A DNA stretch of 64,000 bases from Flavilitoribacter nigricans DSM 23189 = NBRC 102662 (GCF_002646595.1 NZ_PDUD01000023.1:124001-188000), one strand, 5' to 3'; shown: positions 45,483 through 54,565, numbered from the stretch's first letter. Translations and numbers: made by a program. Notes: generated from the letters alone by a model not told the origin.

Positions 45483-46739
45483 TTATCTGACCAATAAAAT
45501 ATCTCCCCGTTTTTCGACCCATTCCCCGCTCTGTTGCTGCATGCGGATCCGGTATACGTATACGCCCATTGGCAGGGAGCGACCGTTGCTGGTGCCGTCC
45601 CAACCGTTGTCCAGCGAGCGGCTTTCGTACACCAGCGATCCGTAGCGACTGAAGATTTGCATGGAATAGGCGCCGACATCACCGAAATGACCGTAAGGGC
45701 GAAATTCGGTATTGACCCCATTGGGGGCAAAAGCATTCGGAATAAAGAGCGAAGTGGTGTGCGTCAGGCAGACCCGGTTGGAAAAAGAGGTGGTGCGTTC
45801 GTAAAGTTTGCCCTTGCGGTACAGCCGCGGCGCACTGACGATCGAATAGCACAGTGTTCGTTGTGCGGGATCCTCCAGGTCGATGATCTCGCTGTGGTCG
45901 TAAACATCTCCGCCGTAGTTAGCGACCGGGTCCTGTAGATTAAGAGGGCCGTCCACGGGTTCCGTAACTACGAAGTAAAACTGATTATCGAAAAGGAATT
46001 CGTTCTGATAGGGCGTCCAGCGGAGACTATTGAGACCGTTTTCTCCGGTTTCCCCCCGCAGAAAGATCGTGGTGAGCGTATTGGACACCTCTTCGTTCCG
46101 GCAGCGGTCGTAGGCGTGGATCCGATAGGTGCGGGGCCCCAGATGGGCGTTCGCCTGTTCGTCCAGGAAAAAGCCCGTTCGGAAATTGAATCCCTTCACG
46201 AGTTCGAAATCGATGCCGTCGGTTGATCGGAAGAGTTCCCCATCCTGCAGAGGGGAATTGGGCAGGTCGGTCCGCCAGGATAATGCGACCGATCCGGGTG
46301 GCGTACTGAAGTCCTGATTGACGGAAGCACTATCGAGCACCACGATATCCTGGACCAGCAGAATCGGAACATCCATACAGATCTGATTGGAACGTACGGT
46401 ATCCTGCTGGTCGGGACTGATGGCCAGGATCTCGAGACAGTGTTGCCGACCGTCGTCAGCGTAAAAATCGTAATTGGTGATATTGCCGTCCAGGGTAGCG
46501 ATCAGTTCGGCGGGACCCGGCCAGTCGCTGGCCGGACTTTTCTGACTGGCCCAGACTTCGTATTGCAGCACGCCGTCCGACCAGCCGTCGTAGGCTTCCC
46601 AGCTCAATGGAGCGATCAGGGTGCAGGAGTTGAAATCTCCGGCATTCAGCAGGAAATCCTGGGCCGAAAGCGATAGGGTGCCGGTAAGCAGCAACAACAT
46701 CAGCGGGTAAAACTTTCCGGCGCGCGGTTTTTTTAGCAT
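45483..46739 (-). CDS. T9SS cargo protein with gliding-motility C-terminal domain
   Basis: 418 residues. A signal peptide ends LSAQ near residue 27. The C-terminal about 90 residues match the CHU_C/type B sorting domain: FIPNAFAPNGVNTEFRPYG, MQIFSRYGSLVYES, GWDGTSNGRSLPMGVYVYRI. This sends the protein through the type IX secretion system to the surface. The central part has fibronectin-III-like strands with several Cys and no enzyme motif. Confidence 0.9.
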   Translation of the reverse strand: MLKKPRAGKFYPLMLLLLTGTLSLSAQDFLLNAGDFNSCTLIAPLSWEAYDGWSDGVLQYEVWASQKSPASDWPGPAELIATLDGNITNYDFYADDGRQHCLEILAISPDQQDTVRSNQICMDVPILLVQDIVVLDSASVNQDFSTPPGSVALSWRTDLPNSPLQDGELFRSTDGIDFELVKGFNFRTGFFLDEQANAHLGPRTYRIHAYDRCRNEEVSNTLTTIFLRGETGENGLNSLRWTPYQNEFLFDNQFYFVVTEPVDGPLNLQDPVANYGGDVYDHSEIIDLEDPAQRTLCYSIVSAPRLYRKGKLYERTTSFSNRVCLTHTTSLFIPNAFAPNGVNTEFRPYGHFGDVGAYSMQIFSRYGSLVYESRSLDNGWDGTSNGRSLPMGVYVYRIRMQQQSGEWVEKRGDILLVR

Positions 46740-46866
46740 CAGAGTAGGTTGAAGGTATTTAATAGTGCTTCAAATTAAAAACTTTGGCGCTAAACGGCAC
46801 TACCCGAACCACTTACAGTTTGACTGCCAATTAACAATTTCCGGAATTGACGGCCTGAAAAACAAG

Positions 46867-46898
46867 AGCCCCCGACCGGAATGATCCGGCCGGGGGCT
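46867..46898 (-). terminator. Terminator of pnp
   Basis: AGCCCCCG-A-CCGG pairs with CCGG-C-CGGGGGCT (12 bp with one mismatch), 6-base loop. On the minus strand T-rich sequence follows. It lies between the pnp stop and the sorting-domain gene. Confidence 0.8.
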
Positions 46899-46960
46899 TA
46901 TCAGTTGTACGGGCTACGGGGCCCGATCATAATTCTGTTCTACGGTCGTTACGATCCGGA

Positions 46961-49192
46961 TTACCGGCGTCCGCGTCCACCGCCGTCACGACGACCACCG
47001 CCGCCATCACGACGTCCACCGCCGTCACGACGTCCACCACCGTTGTCCCGGTTGCCGCCGTCGCCGTTATCACCGCCGGGAAGCAGTACTTTACGGGACA
47101 GACGCAGTTTACCGGTTTTCGGATCCACGCCAATCAGTTTAACTTTCATTTCGTCGCCTTCGGAGAAATGATCTTCCACTTTATCGATCCGGCTGGTAGA
47201 CAGCTCGGAAACGTGGACCAGACCACTCTTACCTTTGAAGTCGACAAACACACCGTACGGCATAACGGAAGCTACCTTCGCGTCGTAAACATCACCAACG
47301 GTCGGCGTAAAGGTGATCGCATTGATACGGGCCAGAGCCGCGTCGATGGATGCTTTATCGGCACTGGCGATACTCACCACCCCTTTGTCGTCCACCTCAT
47401 CGATATTGATCACCGAGCCGGTTTCGGCCTGGATCTCCTGAATGATCTTACCGCCAGGTCCGATTACGGCACCGATAAAGCTCTTATCGATGGTGATCTC
47501 CACGATACGCGGAGCGTGCGGTTTGTAATCTTCGCGAGCTTCGCCCATCACTTCACCCATTTTGTCCAGGATGTGCAGACGCCCCTGCTTGGCCTGTTCC
47601 AGGGCCTGTTCCAGTTGCTCGTAAGGAAGACCGTCGATCTTGATGTCCATCTGGCAACCGGTGATACCTGCGGCGGTACCGGTTACTTTGAAGTCCATAT
47701 CACCCAGTGCATCCTCATCACCGAGAATGTCGGAAAGGATGGCAAAACGAGAACCGTCGGAGATCATACCCATGGCAATACCGGATACGGGTGCCTTGAT
47801 TTTGATACCACCGTCCATCAGCGCCAGTGCACCGGCACAAACGGTTGCCATAGAGGAAGAACCGTTAGATTCCAGGATATCGGAAACCAGGCGCAGGGTA
47901 TACGGCATTTCTTCCGGAAGCACCTGCTTCAGCGAACGGCCGGCCAGGTTGGCGTGACCTACTTCCCGACGACCAGGGCCGCGCATCGGCTTGGTCTCTC
48001 CCACGGAGAATGCCGGGAAATTATAGTGCATAATGAATTTTTCGTAGTGGAAGTCCAGGGCCGCATCCACCATCATGGAGTCGGTCTTGGTACCCAGCGT
48101 CAGGGAGGTCAGACTCTGGGTCTCTCCCCGGGTAAAGATCGCAGAACCGTGCGCAGAGGGGAGATAATCCACTTCTACCCAGATATCGCGAACTTCGTCA
48201 AATTTACGGCCGTCCAGACGGAGTTTTTCATCCAGCACCATATTGCGGATAGTCTCCTTCTGTAATTTACCGTAGTATTCTTTGTATTCTCCTCCGTTTT
48301 CCAGGACGAATTCTTCCCCTTTCTCTTCGGTCAGGGCTTCCATCATACCGTCCTTAATCGCGGAGAATCCTTCTTTACGTGCTTTTTTATCCAAAGCGGC
48401 GCGAGCGATCTCGAGGACCTTGTCCTTGGTTTTTTCGCTAACCCAGGTCTTGATCTCAGCGGGAGTCTCTTTGACCTCAACTTCGCGTTTGGTCGCTTTA
48501 TCACCTACCTGAGCGGCGAGGTCCAATTGAGCCTGACATTGCACCTTGATGGCATCGTGTCCTACTTTGATGGCTTCTACCAGATCTTTTTCCTGGCATT
48601 CTTTAGCTTCGCCTTCTACCATCATTACGTTGTCCATAGTAGCGGCAACGATGATGTCGATATCGGCTTCGGCCAGTTTGGTCCGGCTTGGATTGATGAC
48701 GAACTCGCCGTCAATCCGGGCTACCCGTACTTCGGAGATCGGGCCCGAAAAAGGAATATCCGAAACGGTCATCGCTGCGGAAGCGGCCAGAGCTGCGTAA
48801 GCATCCGGCAGGGTTTCCTTATCGCCGGAGATCAGGTTGATAATGATCTGGGTATCATTCATGTAACCATCCGGGAAAAGCGGACGGATCGCGCGGTCTA
48901 CCAGACGGGAGATCAGCACTTCGTAATCGGAAAGCTTGGCTTCCCGGCGGAAAAAGTTGCCGGGGATACGACCGGCTGCGGCGAATTTTTCCTGATAGTC
49001 TACAGAAAGTGGAAAGAAGGATTGTCCTTCTCTGGCTTCTCTGGCCGAAACGGCACTGGCGAATAACATCGTGTCACCAATGCGAACCACCACAGAACCG
49101 TCGGCCTGGGTGGCCAGTTTTCCGGTTTCGATAGTCACCGTTTGACCATCGGGTAATTCAAAGGACTGAGAAATTGGAATTTGTTTACCCAT
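46961..49192 (-). CDS. pnp: Polyribonucleotide nucleotidyltransferase with RGG-like tail
   Basis: A 743-residue phosphorolytic 3'-5' exoribonuclease. Two RNase PH domains (about 1-220 and 310-545, with MRGPGRREVGHANLAGRSL), a KH domain (ITIDKSFIGAVIGPGGKIIQ) and an S1 domain (VGDVYDAKVASVMPYGVFVD) appear in standard order. The tail after residue 700 is made of Gly, Arg, Asp and Asn (repeats of GGGRRDG), like an RGG RNA-binding or condensing tail. It lies 393 bases downstream of rpsO on the same strand, keeping the common rpsO-pnp order. Confidence 0.97.
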   Translation of the reverse strand: MGKQIPISQSFELPDGQTVTIETGKLATQADGSVVVRIGDTMLFASAVSAREAREGQSFFPLSVDYQEKFAAAGRIPGNFFRREAKLSDYEVLISRLVDRAIRPLFPDGYMNDTQIIINLISGDKETLPDAYAALAASAAMTVSDIPFSGPISEVRVARIDGEFVINPSRTKLAEADIDIIVAATMDNVMMVEGEAKECQEKDLVEAIKVGHDAIKVQCQAQLDLAAQVGDKATKREVEVKETPAEIKTWVSEKTKDKVLEIARAALDKKARKEGFSAIKDGMMEALTEEKGEEFVLENGGEYKEYYGKLQKETIRNMVLDEKLRLDGRKFDEVRDIWVEVDYLPSAHGSAIFTRGETQSLTSLTLGTKTDSMMVDAALDFHYEKFIMHYNFPAFSVGETKPMRGPGRREVGHANLAGRSLKQVLPEEMPYTLRLVSDILESNGSSSMATVCAGALALMDGGIKIKAPVSGIAMGMISDGSRFAILSDILGDEDALGDMDFKVTGTAAGITGCQMDIKIDGLPYEQLEQALEQAKQGRLHILDKMGEVMGEAREDYKPHAPRIVEITIDKSFIGAVIGPGGKIIQEIQAETGSVINIDEVDDKGVVSIASADKASIDAALARINAITFTPTVGDVYDAKVASVMPYGVFVDFKGKSGLVHVSELSTSRIDKVEDHFSEGDEMKVKLIGVDPKTGKLRLSRKVLLPGGDNGDGGNRDNGGGRRDGGGRRDGGGGRRDGGGRGRR

Positions 49193-49585
49193 TTTTTAAA
49201 TCTTGTTTTTTGCCCAATACGTATACCATAGGTGAGGGCAAGCCCGGATAAAAGCGGCTTGGCCCGTGTGGGCTTTTGCAAAATGCAGTTAAACAATGAG
49301 GCGAAAAGAAAAGTGTGGCTTTGGCCCCAAGAAAAGATTGATGAAACGCAATAGCTTTGATCAAGCCAGACTTTGAGGTAGTATATATTCAGTGAAGGAG
49401 TTACCAGGAAATACACAGGTCAAGGTTAAAATGACCGGATCTGGATAATTTTTTTTAAGCTAATGGATAAAACGACTAATCTATTCGGCCTTATGAATGC
49501 TCAAAATTACTATTTATAATCGACATAGCAAAAAAAAAGAAGTGGACCAAAATGACCCACTTCTTTTTTTATTTTTTTCAACTTT
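49193..49585. other. Intergenic region between pnp and rpsO
   Basis: This 393-base stretch holds the rpsO terminator at its right end, and must contain the separate pnp promoter. A reading frame on the minus strand overlaps the pnp start but has no gene character. Confidence 0.5.
49531..49570. terminator. Terminator of rpsO (symmetric)
   Basis: AAAAAAAGAAGTGG and CCACTTCTTTTTTT pair over 14 bp around an 11-base loop, giving U-runs on both strands. It lies 15 bases behind the rpsO stop. Confidence 0.85.
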
Positions 49586-49861
49586 CTACCGGCGAATACC
49601 CAGTTTCTCAATGAGATCGCGGTACTTGTTGATGTCTTTCTTGGATAAGTAATTCAATAGTCTACGACGTTTACCTACCAGGGTCAACAGCGCCTTCCGG
49701 CTGGAGTGATCCTTTTTGTTGGTCTGCAAATGCTCGGACAATGATTTGATCCGGTAAGTGAACAGGGCGATCTGCCCTTCGGTGGAGCCGGTGTTCTTCT
49801 CGGAACCGCCGTGCTCTTTGAAGATCTCTTCGATCTTCTCGTTGGTTAAATAAGCTGCCAT
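49586..49861 (-). CDS. rpsO: 30S ribosomal protein S15
   Basis: A 91-residue primary 16S rRNA-binding protein. Family signatures are GSTEGQIALFTYRIKSLSEH and DHSSRKALLTLVGKRRRLLNYL, and it ends DLIEKLGIRR. Length and start are standard. Confidence 0.98.
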   Translation of the reverse strand: MAAYLTNEKIEEIFKEHGGSEKNTGSTEGQIALFTYRIKSLSEHLQTNKKDHSSRKALLTLVGKRRRLLNYLSKKDINKYRDLIEKLGIRR

Positions 49862-49909
49862 AAGTTTTTTTTACCATTAAAAATTACGGAAATCGTTTAA
49901 TAGCGGCCG

Positions 49910-49917
49910 CAAAGGTA
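49910..49917 (-). promoter_or_regulatory. Candidate -7 element of rpsO
   Basis: The minus strand reads TACCTTTG, an exact TAnnTTTG match, 48 bases before the rpsO start; the palindrome GCGGCCGC follows. A T-run about 20 bases upstream may act as the -33 region. Confidence 0.5.
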
Positions 49918-50023
49918 AGGCTTATTGGTGATATAAAAAAGCCCGGGCGGTAATTTATCGGAGGGATGCATATACGCGGTCGTAGTTGTTAGTGCCGAAC
50001 ACTGAAAATTAATAAAGCTTGTC

Positions 50024-50178
50024 TTCACCGCGAAGGCCGCGAAGCCGCAAAGTTTTACAATGACTTCTTTCGAGAAAATTTGCTGATGCAAATTTTTCGA
50101 CATTAACGGTTAATAACGCAAAGGTTAATGGATTTGCCGTCGGCAAATTCACTAAAAAGCTTAGCGTCTCGCGGTGAA
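50024..50178. repeat. Composite inverted-repeat element with two inner hairpins
   Basis: Outer ends TTCACCGCGA (50024-50033) and TCGCGGTGAA (50169-50178) are perfect inverted copies. Inside are two hairpins of similar sequence: AAAATTTGC/GCAAATTTT with loop TGAT (50075-50096, extended by TCGA ends) and ATTTGCC/GGCAAAT with loop GTC (50132-50148). It looks like a MITE or REP-pair element. Confidence 0.6.
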
Positions 50179-50264
50179 ATTCAGTCATTTCTGGTTTTCG
50201 ATTTTCAACTATTAATGTTCCTCACCATAAACTACGACCAGCGGATACCAATGGAGCGGTGGGA

Positions 50265-50717
50265 TTACTTTTCATATGACCAATGCCGCTCATCCATTTT
50301 GTCAAATAATACAGCAATGAAAATAGCCTGGGCTATAAGAGCAATTAGAAAAAGAAAATAGAAGATCAGGCCTGAAGGTTTATTTTCGTATCCGTCTACG
50401 TAGAAAGTACCCTGTTTGCCGCGATCATAGGTCAGAGATACCTTATCGGTAGTTTGTATATGGACAAAGGGATCAAAATTACGTGATAATTTACGGCTAA
50501 CCGTTTGTTGCCTGCCGGTCTCTTTCTCCACGTATCGGAATTGAATGAAGTCAAATTTGACGTGCTCTACGATCTCGGCCGGAACGGTAATAAAATCGGA
50601 CGATCGGAGGACTCTATCTTTATGAACGGTAAATATGTACCACTGAAAACCCGCAATCAGTATCACCGAAAATGCCGATACCATTTTTATTTGGTTCGAG
50701 TTCCTGATTTTGTTCAT
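50265..50717 (-). CDS. DUF3592-like membrane protein
   Basis: 150 residues. A hydrophobic segment near residues 12-30, an outer domain with FDFIQFRYVEKETGRQQTVS and VSLTYDRGKQGTFYVDGYEN, then a second hydrophobic segment near residues 118-140. This is the layout of DUF3592 proteins. The start at 50717 was chosen over a longer frame. Base composition is lower in GC than in the flanking housekeeping genes. Confidence 0.6.
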   Translation of the reverse strand: MNKIRNSNQIKMVSAFSVILIAGFQWYIFTVHKDRVLRSSDFITVPAEIVEHVKFDFIQFRYVEKETGRQQTVSRKLSRNFDPFVHIQTTDKVSLTYDRGKQGTFYVDGYENKPSGLIFYFLFLIALIAQAIFIAVLFDKMDERHWSYEK

Positions 50718-50829
50718 TATCACTTCTTTGAGCTGCGGCACTTTTGGAAACTGAAATAGCCTATAGCGTAATTGTACCTGAACGCATAGCATAGCTTAAT
50801 GGTTAGGGGGACAGTGGTTGCTTTGAATA

Positions 50830-51324
50830 TTATTGGTAAAGTTTCATCGCATTATAGGCATCAATGAACGAGGGGTTGATCCTAAAGCGATTCCATTTAA
50901 TGTAATCATCAACCTGCTCCTGTATCGAATCGGAATACAAAATTTCTGAAGAGATATCTAACGATATTCCATCATCTACATTTACATATTTCAAAGTGTC
51001 TTTTGCAAAGCCCACGGTATGATAGTAGCGATTCCTGGGAAGTGGATAAAGCGTATCCTGATCCTTAACCCATTGGAAAAAAAGCTCCAAATTATGGTCG
51101 GACGTATCTATGTAGCTCATGGTAAGATTACCACTCAGCAGAAAGGTCGTATCGTATAATTCACCATCACCATCGATCCTTGCTCCGTAATTATCATGGC
51201 CAAGAGCAGTAAGGATGAATAAAGCGGTTTTTGCTTCCTTTTCATAAGGATGTGTTTTTTGACCATTTTCACTCTTATTGCAGCCGAGATATAAGAAAAC
51301 AAAACAATATATAAGATTCTTCAT
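50830..51324 (-). CDS. Lipoprotein of unknown function
   Basis: 164 residues with a lipobox-like LYLGC near residue 15. No family is recognised. The GC content is low (the 60 bases from 50881 have 23 G or C). It lies 18 bases behind the alternative-frame end of the gene upstream, suggesting one transcript. Confidence 0.6.
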   Translation of the reverse strand: MKNLIYCFVFLYLGCNKSENGQKTHPYEKEAKTALFILTALGHDNYGARIDGDGELYDTTFLLSGNLTMSYIDTSDHNLELFFQWVKDQDTLYPLPRNRYYHTVGFAKDTLKYVNVDDGISLDISSEILYSDSIQEQVDDYIKWNRFRINPSFIDAYNAMKLYQ

Positions 51325-51342
51325 AGGATTAAATGTTCTTAA

Positions 51343-51495
51343 TTATCCCTTATTACGTTTTGCTGCCAATCCTAATGCTCCGGCCAAAGCTGTGACCGTA
51401 TAGTCATCAGGCCAATCTATATAGCCAGGTTCCGTACGGGCCGATAGGCTAAGATTAATACTATTTGGGAATAAGCCATTTGAAAAACAGATCAT
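51343..51495 (-). other. Possible +1-frame continuation of the upstream gene
   Basis: From the overlap with the end of the 51461-51814 gene, the +1 frame continues open and ends AGALGLAAKRNKG. This looks like a real protein tail and stops only 18 bases before the next gene. The host gene's own frame ends at CCC AAA TAG. It may reflect an indel, a programmed shift, or an overlapping small gene. Confidence 0.4.
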
Positions 51496-51814
51496 CCCAC
51501 CGCTTTCCCGCCCAGGAGGGTAATTCCATTGGACAGGCTCCACCCAGTTGACGCATGGCGTAAACAAACGCAACCAGGAGATAGTATTTTTTCAAACGGA
51601 AACCGGTAACTTCCATACGGTCTTCATCAGCATGACGGATGAATTCAAGCGATGTGAATTTTTTCTTAGGGTCATGCTCCACAAACAGGATAAAGCCAAA
51701 AACGTCTTTCTTCAAACCAAGCGGTAATCCGCTGGTCTCGGCCACCGTTTTCAACACCAGGTCGTTATCCGGGATCTCGCCTGCAGGAAATTGTATGTTG
51801 GTTAATCTGCCCAT
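51461..51814 (-). CDS. Hypothetical protein, possibly frameshifted at its 3' end
   Basis: 117 residues, no signal peptide. Recognisable only as a small soluble protein with FGFILFVEHDPKKKFTSLEF and a hydrophobic YYLLVAFVYAMRQLGG segment. The start at 51814 (MGRLTNIQFPAGEIP) is preferred over a longer frame from 51868. It overlaps an open +1 frame to 51343. It belongs to the low-GC group between the slyD-like gene and rpsO. Confidence 0.5.
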   Translation of the reverse strand: MGRLTNIQFPAGEIPDNDLVLKTVAETSGLPLGLKKDVFGFILFVEHDPKKKFTSLEFIRHADEDRMEVTGFRLKKYYLLVAFVYAMRQLGGACPMELPSWAGKRWDDLFFKWLIPK

Positions 51815-52028
51815 TGATGGTGGTTTGCGAACCGCTGTTGGTGATATGGATGATTTTCTAAGTCCCAATCATCAGGGCTCGCCAGAAAAATACGGCAATC
51901 TACTTGATATCTTTGATTGTAAATCTTGACCGGAGGTAAAAGGGTGGGCCAGTTATAAGAGAGCCTGTAGCATAATGCATGTTTTACGGACAAATAACGG
52001 ACAAATAGTGGAGAGCAGCAATAGGAGG

Positions 52029-52529
52029 CTAATTTCCCCGCACCCCATCTTCCTTGATATAACTCTTGCGGATGAGTTCATCCACCGTAGCGGAGCGTAC
52101 ATTCAGGATAACGCCCGAGAAATGCAGGGCCTTGCCGGCCATAGCGTGGTTGAAATCGACTTTCACGGCGGTATTGTTCCAGGATAGGATCATGCCGTTG
52201 TGTTGACCGCCCTGGTCATCCGTAACGGTAACGTATTTGCCTTCTGCGAGGGGCGTTTCCGGGCTTTGCTCAAAGAGGTCCATCGGCAGGTCGATAATTT
52301 CGGATTGGCGGACTTCCCCGTAGGCTTCCGCCGGAGAGAGGATGAACTTAAACGCCTCTCCTTCCTCCAGACCGTACAATTTTTCCTCAAATGCGGGCAA
52401 CAACTTTCCACTGCCGTAGTAGAATTTGAACGGCCAGTTGGCGTCCATAATTTCCACAACGGGGCCTTCGGCGTTTGCTTCCCGCAATTCGTAAGCAATG
52501 GTAATGATGCGTTGTTCGTCAACGGTCAT
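52029..52529 (-). CDS. SlyD-like FKBP-type peptidyl-prolyl isomerase
   Basis: 166 residues. The FKBP half has YYGSGKLLPAFEEKLYGLEE and the inserted chaperone flap (IF domain) covers roughly residues 80-125. DFNHAMAGKALHFSG is the SlyD signature. No His/Cys-rich metal tail is present, unlike enterobacterial SlyD. It is a cytosolic folding helper. Confidence 0.93.
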   Translation of the reverse strand: MTVDEQRIITIAYELREANAEGPVVEIMDANWPFKFYYGSGKLLPAFEEKLYGLEEGEAFKFILSPAEAYGEVRQSEIIDLPMDLFEQSPETPLAEGKYVTVTDDQGGQHNGMILSWNNTAVKVDFNHAMAGKALHFSGVILNVRSATVDELIRKSYIKEDGVRGN

Positions 52530-52594
52530 ATTGGATTCTGAGCTTTGGTCTGCCTTTTAAACTGGTGGGAACGGAGATTGTTTAGTGGGGTAGG

Positions 52595-52685
52595 ACGTTT
52601 GGATGATGAGGCGTTGGGATGCCGGGGTTTCGCAACGTACAGCTATGCTGCCCACGAAACCCACAACGTCCCAACATCCTAACGT
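52595..52685. repeat. Long imperfect hairpin element after etfA
   Basis: Three paired blocks nest in order: ACGTTTGGATG with CATCCTAACGT (10 of 11), GTTGGGA with TCCCAAC, and GGGTTTCG with CGAAACCC, around a 22-base loop. It begins 7 bases behind the etfA stop. No T-run. REP-like, possibly also acting as the transcript end. Confidence 0.6.
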
Positions 52686-52692
52686 TCTCTTA

Positions 52693-53652
52693 TCAATTTT
52701 CCGCCTTAAATTTCTTCAGGGCTTCCGTCAGGCGCGGGACCACCTCAAACAGGTCACCGACCACACCGTAGTCCGCCGCTTTGAAGAAAGGCGCATCCGG
52801 ATCTTTGTTGATCACGACGATGGTTTTGGAGTTGTTTACCCCGGCCAGGTGCTGGATGGCACCCGAGATCCCCGCCGCAATGTAGAGATTCGGACGAATG
52901 GCAATACCGGTCTGTCCTACGTGTTCGTGGTGAGGGCGCCAGCCGGTATCGGCTACCGGGCGGGAGCAGGCGGTGGTTGCGCCGAGTACTTCGGCCAGTT
53001 CTTCGATGATGCCCCAGTTTTCCGGGCCTTTCATACCCCGACCGGCGGATACAACCAGTTCGGCTTCCGGCAGCGGCACGGTACCTTCCACGCGCTCAAC
53101 GTCCTTGACGGTGATACGTCCGGCTTCCACGGGCACACTGAGTGCTTCTACCCCTACATTGTCGCCAACCACTTCCGGCTGAATGGCATTACCCATCAGG
53201 GAGAGTACCTTCACATCGGTCTTGATCTCCATTTCGGCAATGGCTTTTCCGGAAAAGACCGGTTTGCGTACCTTGAAACCACCGTCGGTGGTGGGCACGG
53301 CGTTCACACCGGGTACGGAACCGGCGTCCAGACGCGCGGCCAGTCGACCCAGCAGGGATTTACCGGTGGTGGAATGACTCAGTACGAGCACCTTGGCGTC
53401 CAGTTCTTTGGCCGCTCCGGCGATGGCCCGGGTGTAGGTCTGGCTATCGAATTTTTCGAGGGCCGGATCTTCGACCTGATAGACCTTGGATGCTCCGTAT
53501 TTACCCAGCTGGCCGGCATCCTCCGCAGCGCCGATTACCAGAGCCACACATTCGCTGCCCAGTGCCTGGGCGGTTCTATATCCGTAAGTAACTGCTTCGA
53601 AAGCAGCTTTTTTTAATTTTCCTTTTTGCGTTTCCGCAAATACGAGTACCAT
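52693..53652 (-). CDS. etfA: Electron transfer flavoprotein alpha subunit
   Basis: 319 residues. The C-terminal FAD domain signature is [19 protein letters not shown] and [20 protein letters not shown]. It pairs with EtfB to carry electrons from acyl-CoA dehydrogenases to the quinone pool. It starts 58 bases after etfB. Confidence 0.97.
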   Translation of the reverse strand: MVLVFAETQKGKLKKAAFEAVTYGYRTAQALGSECVALVIGAAEDAGQLGKYGASKVYQVEDPALEKFDSQTYTRAIAGAAKELDAKVLVLSHSTTGKSLLGRLAARLDAGSVPGVNAVPTTDGGFKVRKPVFSGKAIAEMEIKTDVKVLSLMGNAIQPEVVGDNVGVEALSVPVEAGRITVKDVERVEGTVPLPEAELVVSAGRGMKGPENWGIIEELAEVLGATTACSRPVADTGWRPHHEHVGQTGIAIRPNLYIAAGISGAIQHLAGVNNSKTIVVINKDPDAPFFKAADYGVVGDLFEVVPRLTEALKKFKAEN

Positions 53653-53710
53653 ATTATATCGAGTTAGGATGGTTTTAAAATGAGATTTCGGACGTCATGG
53701 CGGTGGTCTC

Positions 53711-54451
53711 CTAGATCACCTTGGCCTCTTCGTGCAGCAGACGTACCAGTTCGTCCATGTTTTCCGGATCGATCAGTTTGACCTGGCCTTTTTCCGGCGG
53801 CAGTTCGTAGCTGACCGTCGCCACGGGATCGTCAAAAGTAGCGGCGGGCACCACTTTGAGCGGCTTGCGCTTGGCCATCATGATGCCGCGCATATTGGGA
53901 ATCCGTTGCTCGGCCAGTCCCTTGGCGGCGCTGATCACGAAAGGCGTATCCACACTCAGGGTTTCCACACCACCCTCGATATCTCTTTTAATGGTGGCGT
54001 TATTGCCGTCCATCTCCATATGGCTGGCGTAGCTGATGAAGGGCATATCCAGCAATTCGGCTACCATGGCACTGACTTCCGAGCCGTTGTAGTCGATCGT
54101 CTCCTTACCGAAGAATACGATATCGAAACCTTCTCCTTTGGCGTATTCGGCGATCTGCTTGGCCACGTTCAGTGAGCTCTGGGGATCGGCGTTGATCCGG
54201 ACAGCTTCGTCCGCACCGATGGCCAGGCCTTTGCGGATCACGGTATCGTTTTCGGCGGGGCCGACGTTCAGGATGGTTACGCTACCGCCCTGGGCTTCTT
54301 TCAGCTCCAGTGCGCGTACCAGGGCGTACCATTCGTCGTATGGGTTCATGATGTATTGTACACCGTTGGTATCCAATTCCGAATTATCGGAAGTGAATTT
54401 GATCTTGGTGGTAGTATCGGGCGTCTTGCTGACACAAACCAGTAACTTCAT
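53711..54451 (-). CDS. etfB: Electron transfer flavoprotein beta subunit
   Basis: A 246-residue AMP-binding subunit. Signatures are KLLVCVSKTPDT at the start and the recognition region AKGLAEQRIPNMRGIMMAKRKPL. It is the first gene of the etfB-etfA pair. A TATATTTG element lies about 107 bases upstream. Confidence 0.97.
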   Translation of the reverse strand: MKLLVCVSKTPDTTTKIKFTSDNSELDTNGVQYIMNPYDEWYALVRALELKEAQGGSVTILNVGPAENDTVIRKGLAIGADEAVRINADPQSSLNVAKQIAEYAKGEGFDIVFFGKETIDYNGSEVSAMVAELLDMPFISYASHMEMDGNNATIKRDIEGGVETLSVDTPFVISAAKGLAEQRIPNMRGIMMAKRKPLKVVPAATFDDPVATVSYELPPEKGQVKLIDPENMDELVRLLHEEAKVI

Positions 54452-54557
54452 AGGTCTTGTTTTTATCGGGATTGCCGCTATCCAATTTAAATTGGGCAGT
54501 ATCCAGCTGTGGGGGAATAATGCCGCGCGGATAGCAAATAATTCAATTAAAGTTGCG

Positions 54558-54565
54558 CAAATATA
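54558..54565 (-). promoter_or_regulatory. Candidate -7 element of etfBA
   Basis: The minus strand reads TATATTTG, an exact TAnnTTTG match. The leader would be about 100 bases. No good -33 was found. Confidence 0.45.

Larger units (their letters stand above)
49862..50264. other. Intergenic region with a composite inverted-repeat element
   Basis: It holds the rpsO promoter (49910-49917) and a structured element from about 50024 to 50178. No coding sequence was seen. Confidence 0.6.

Noticed and set aside
47168-48265. Plus-strand frame opposite pnp
   Set aside because: It is antisense to RNase PH and KH domains and carries no motif.
49135-49416. Minus-strand 93-codon frame across the pnp start
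   Set aside because: It overlaps the well-supported pnp N-terminus and has no conserved features.
52603-53616. Plus-strand frame opposite etfA
   Set aside because: etfA is unambiguous on the minus strand.
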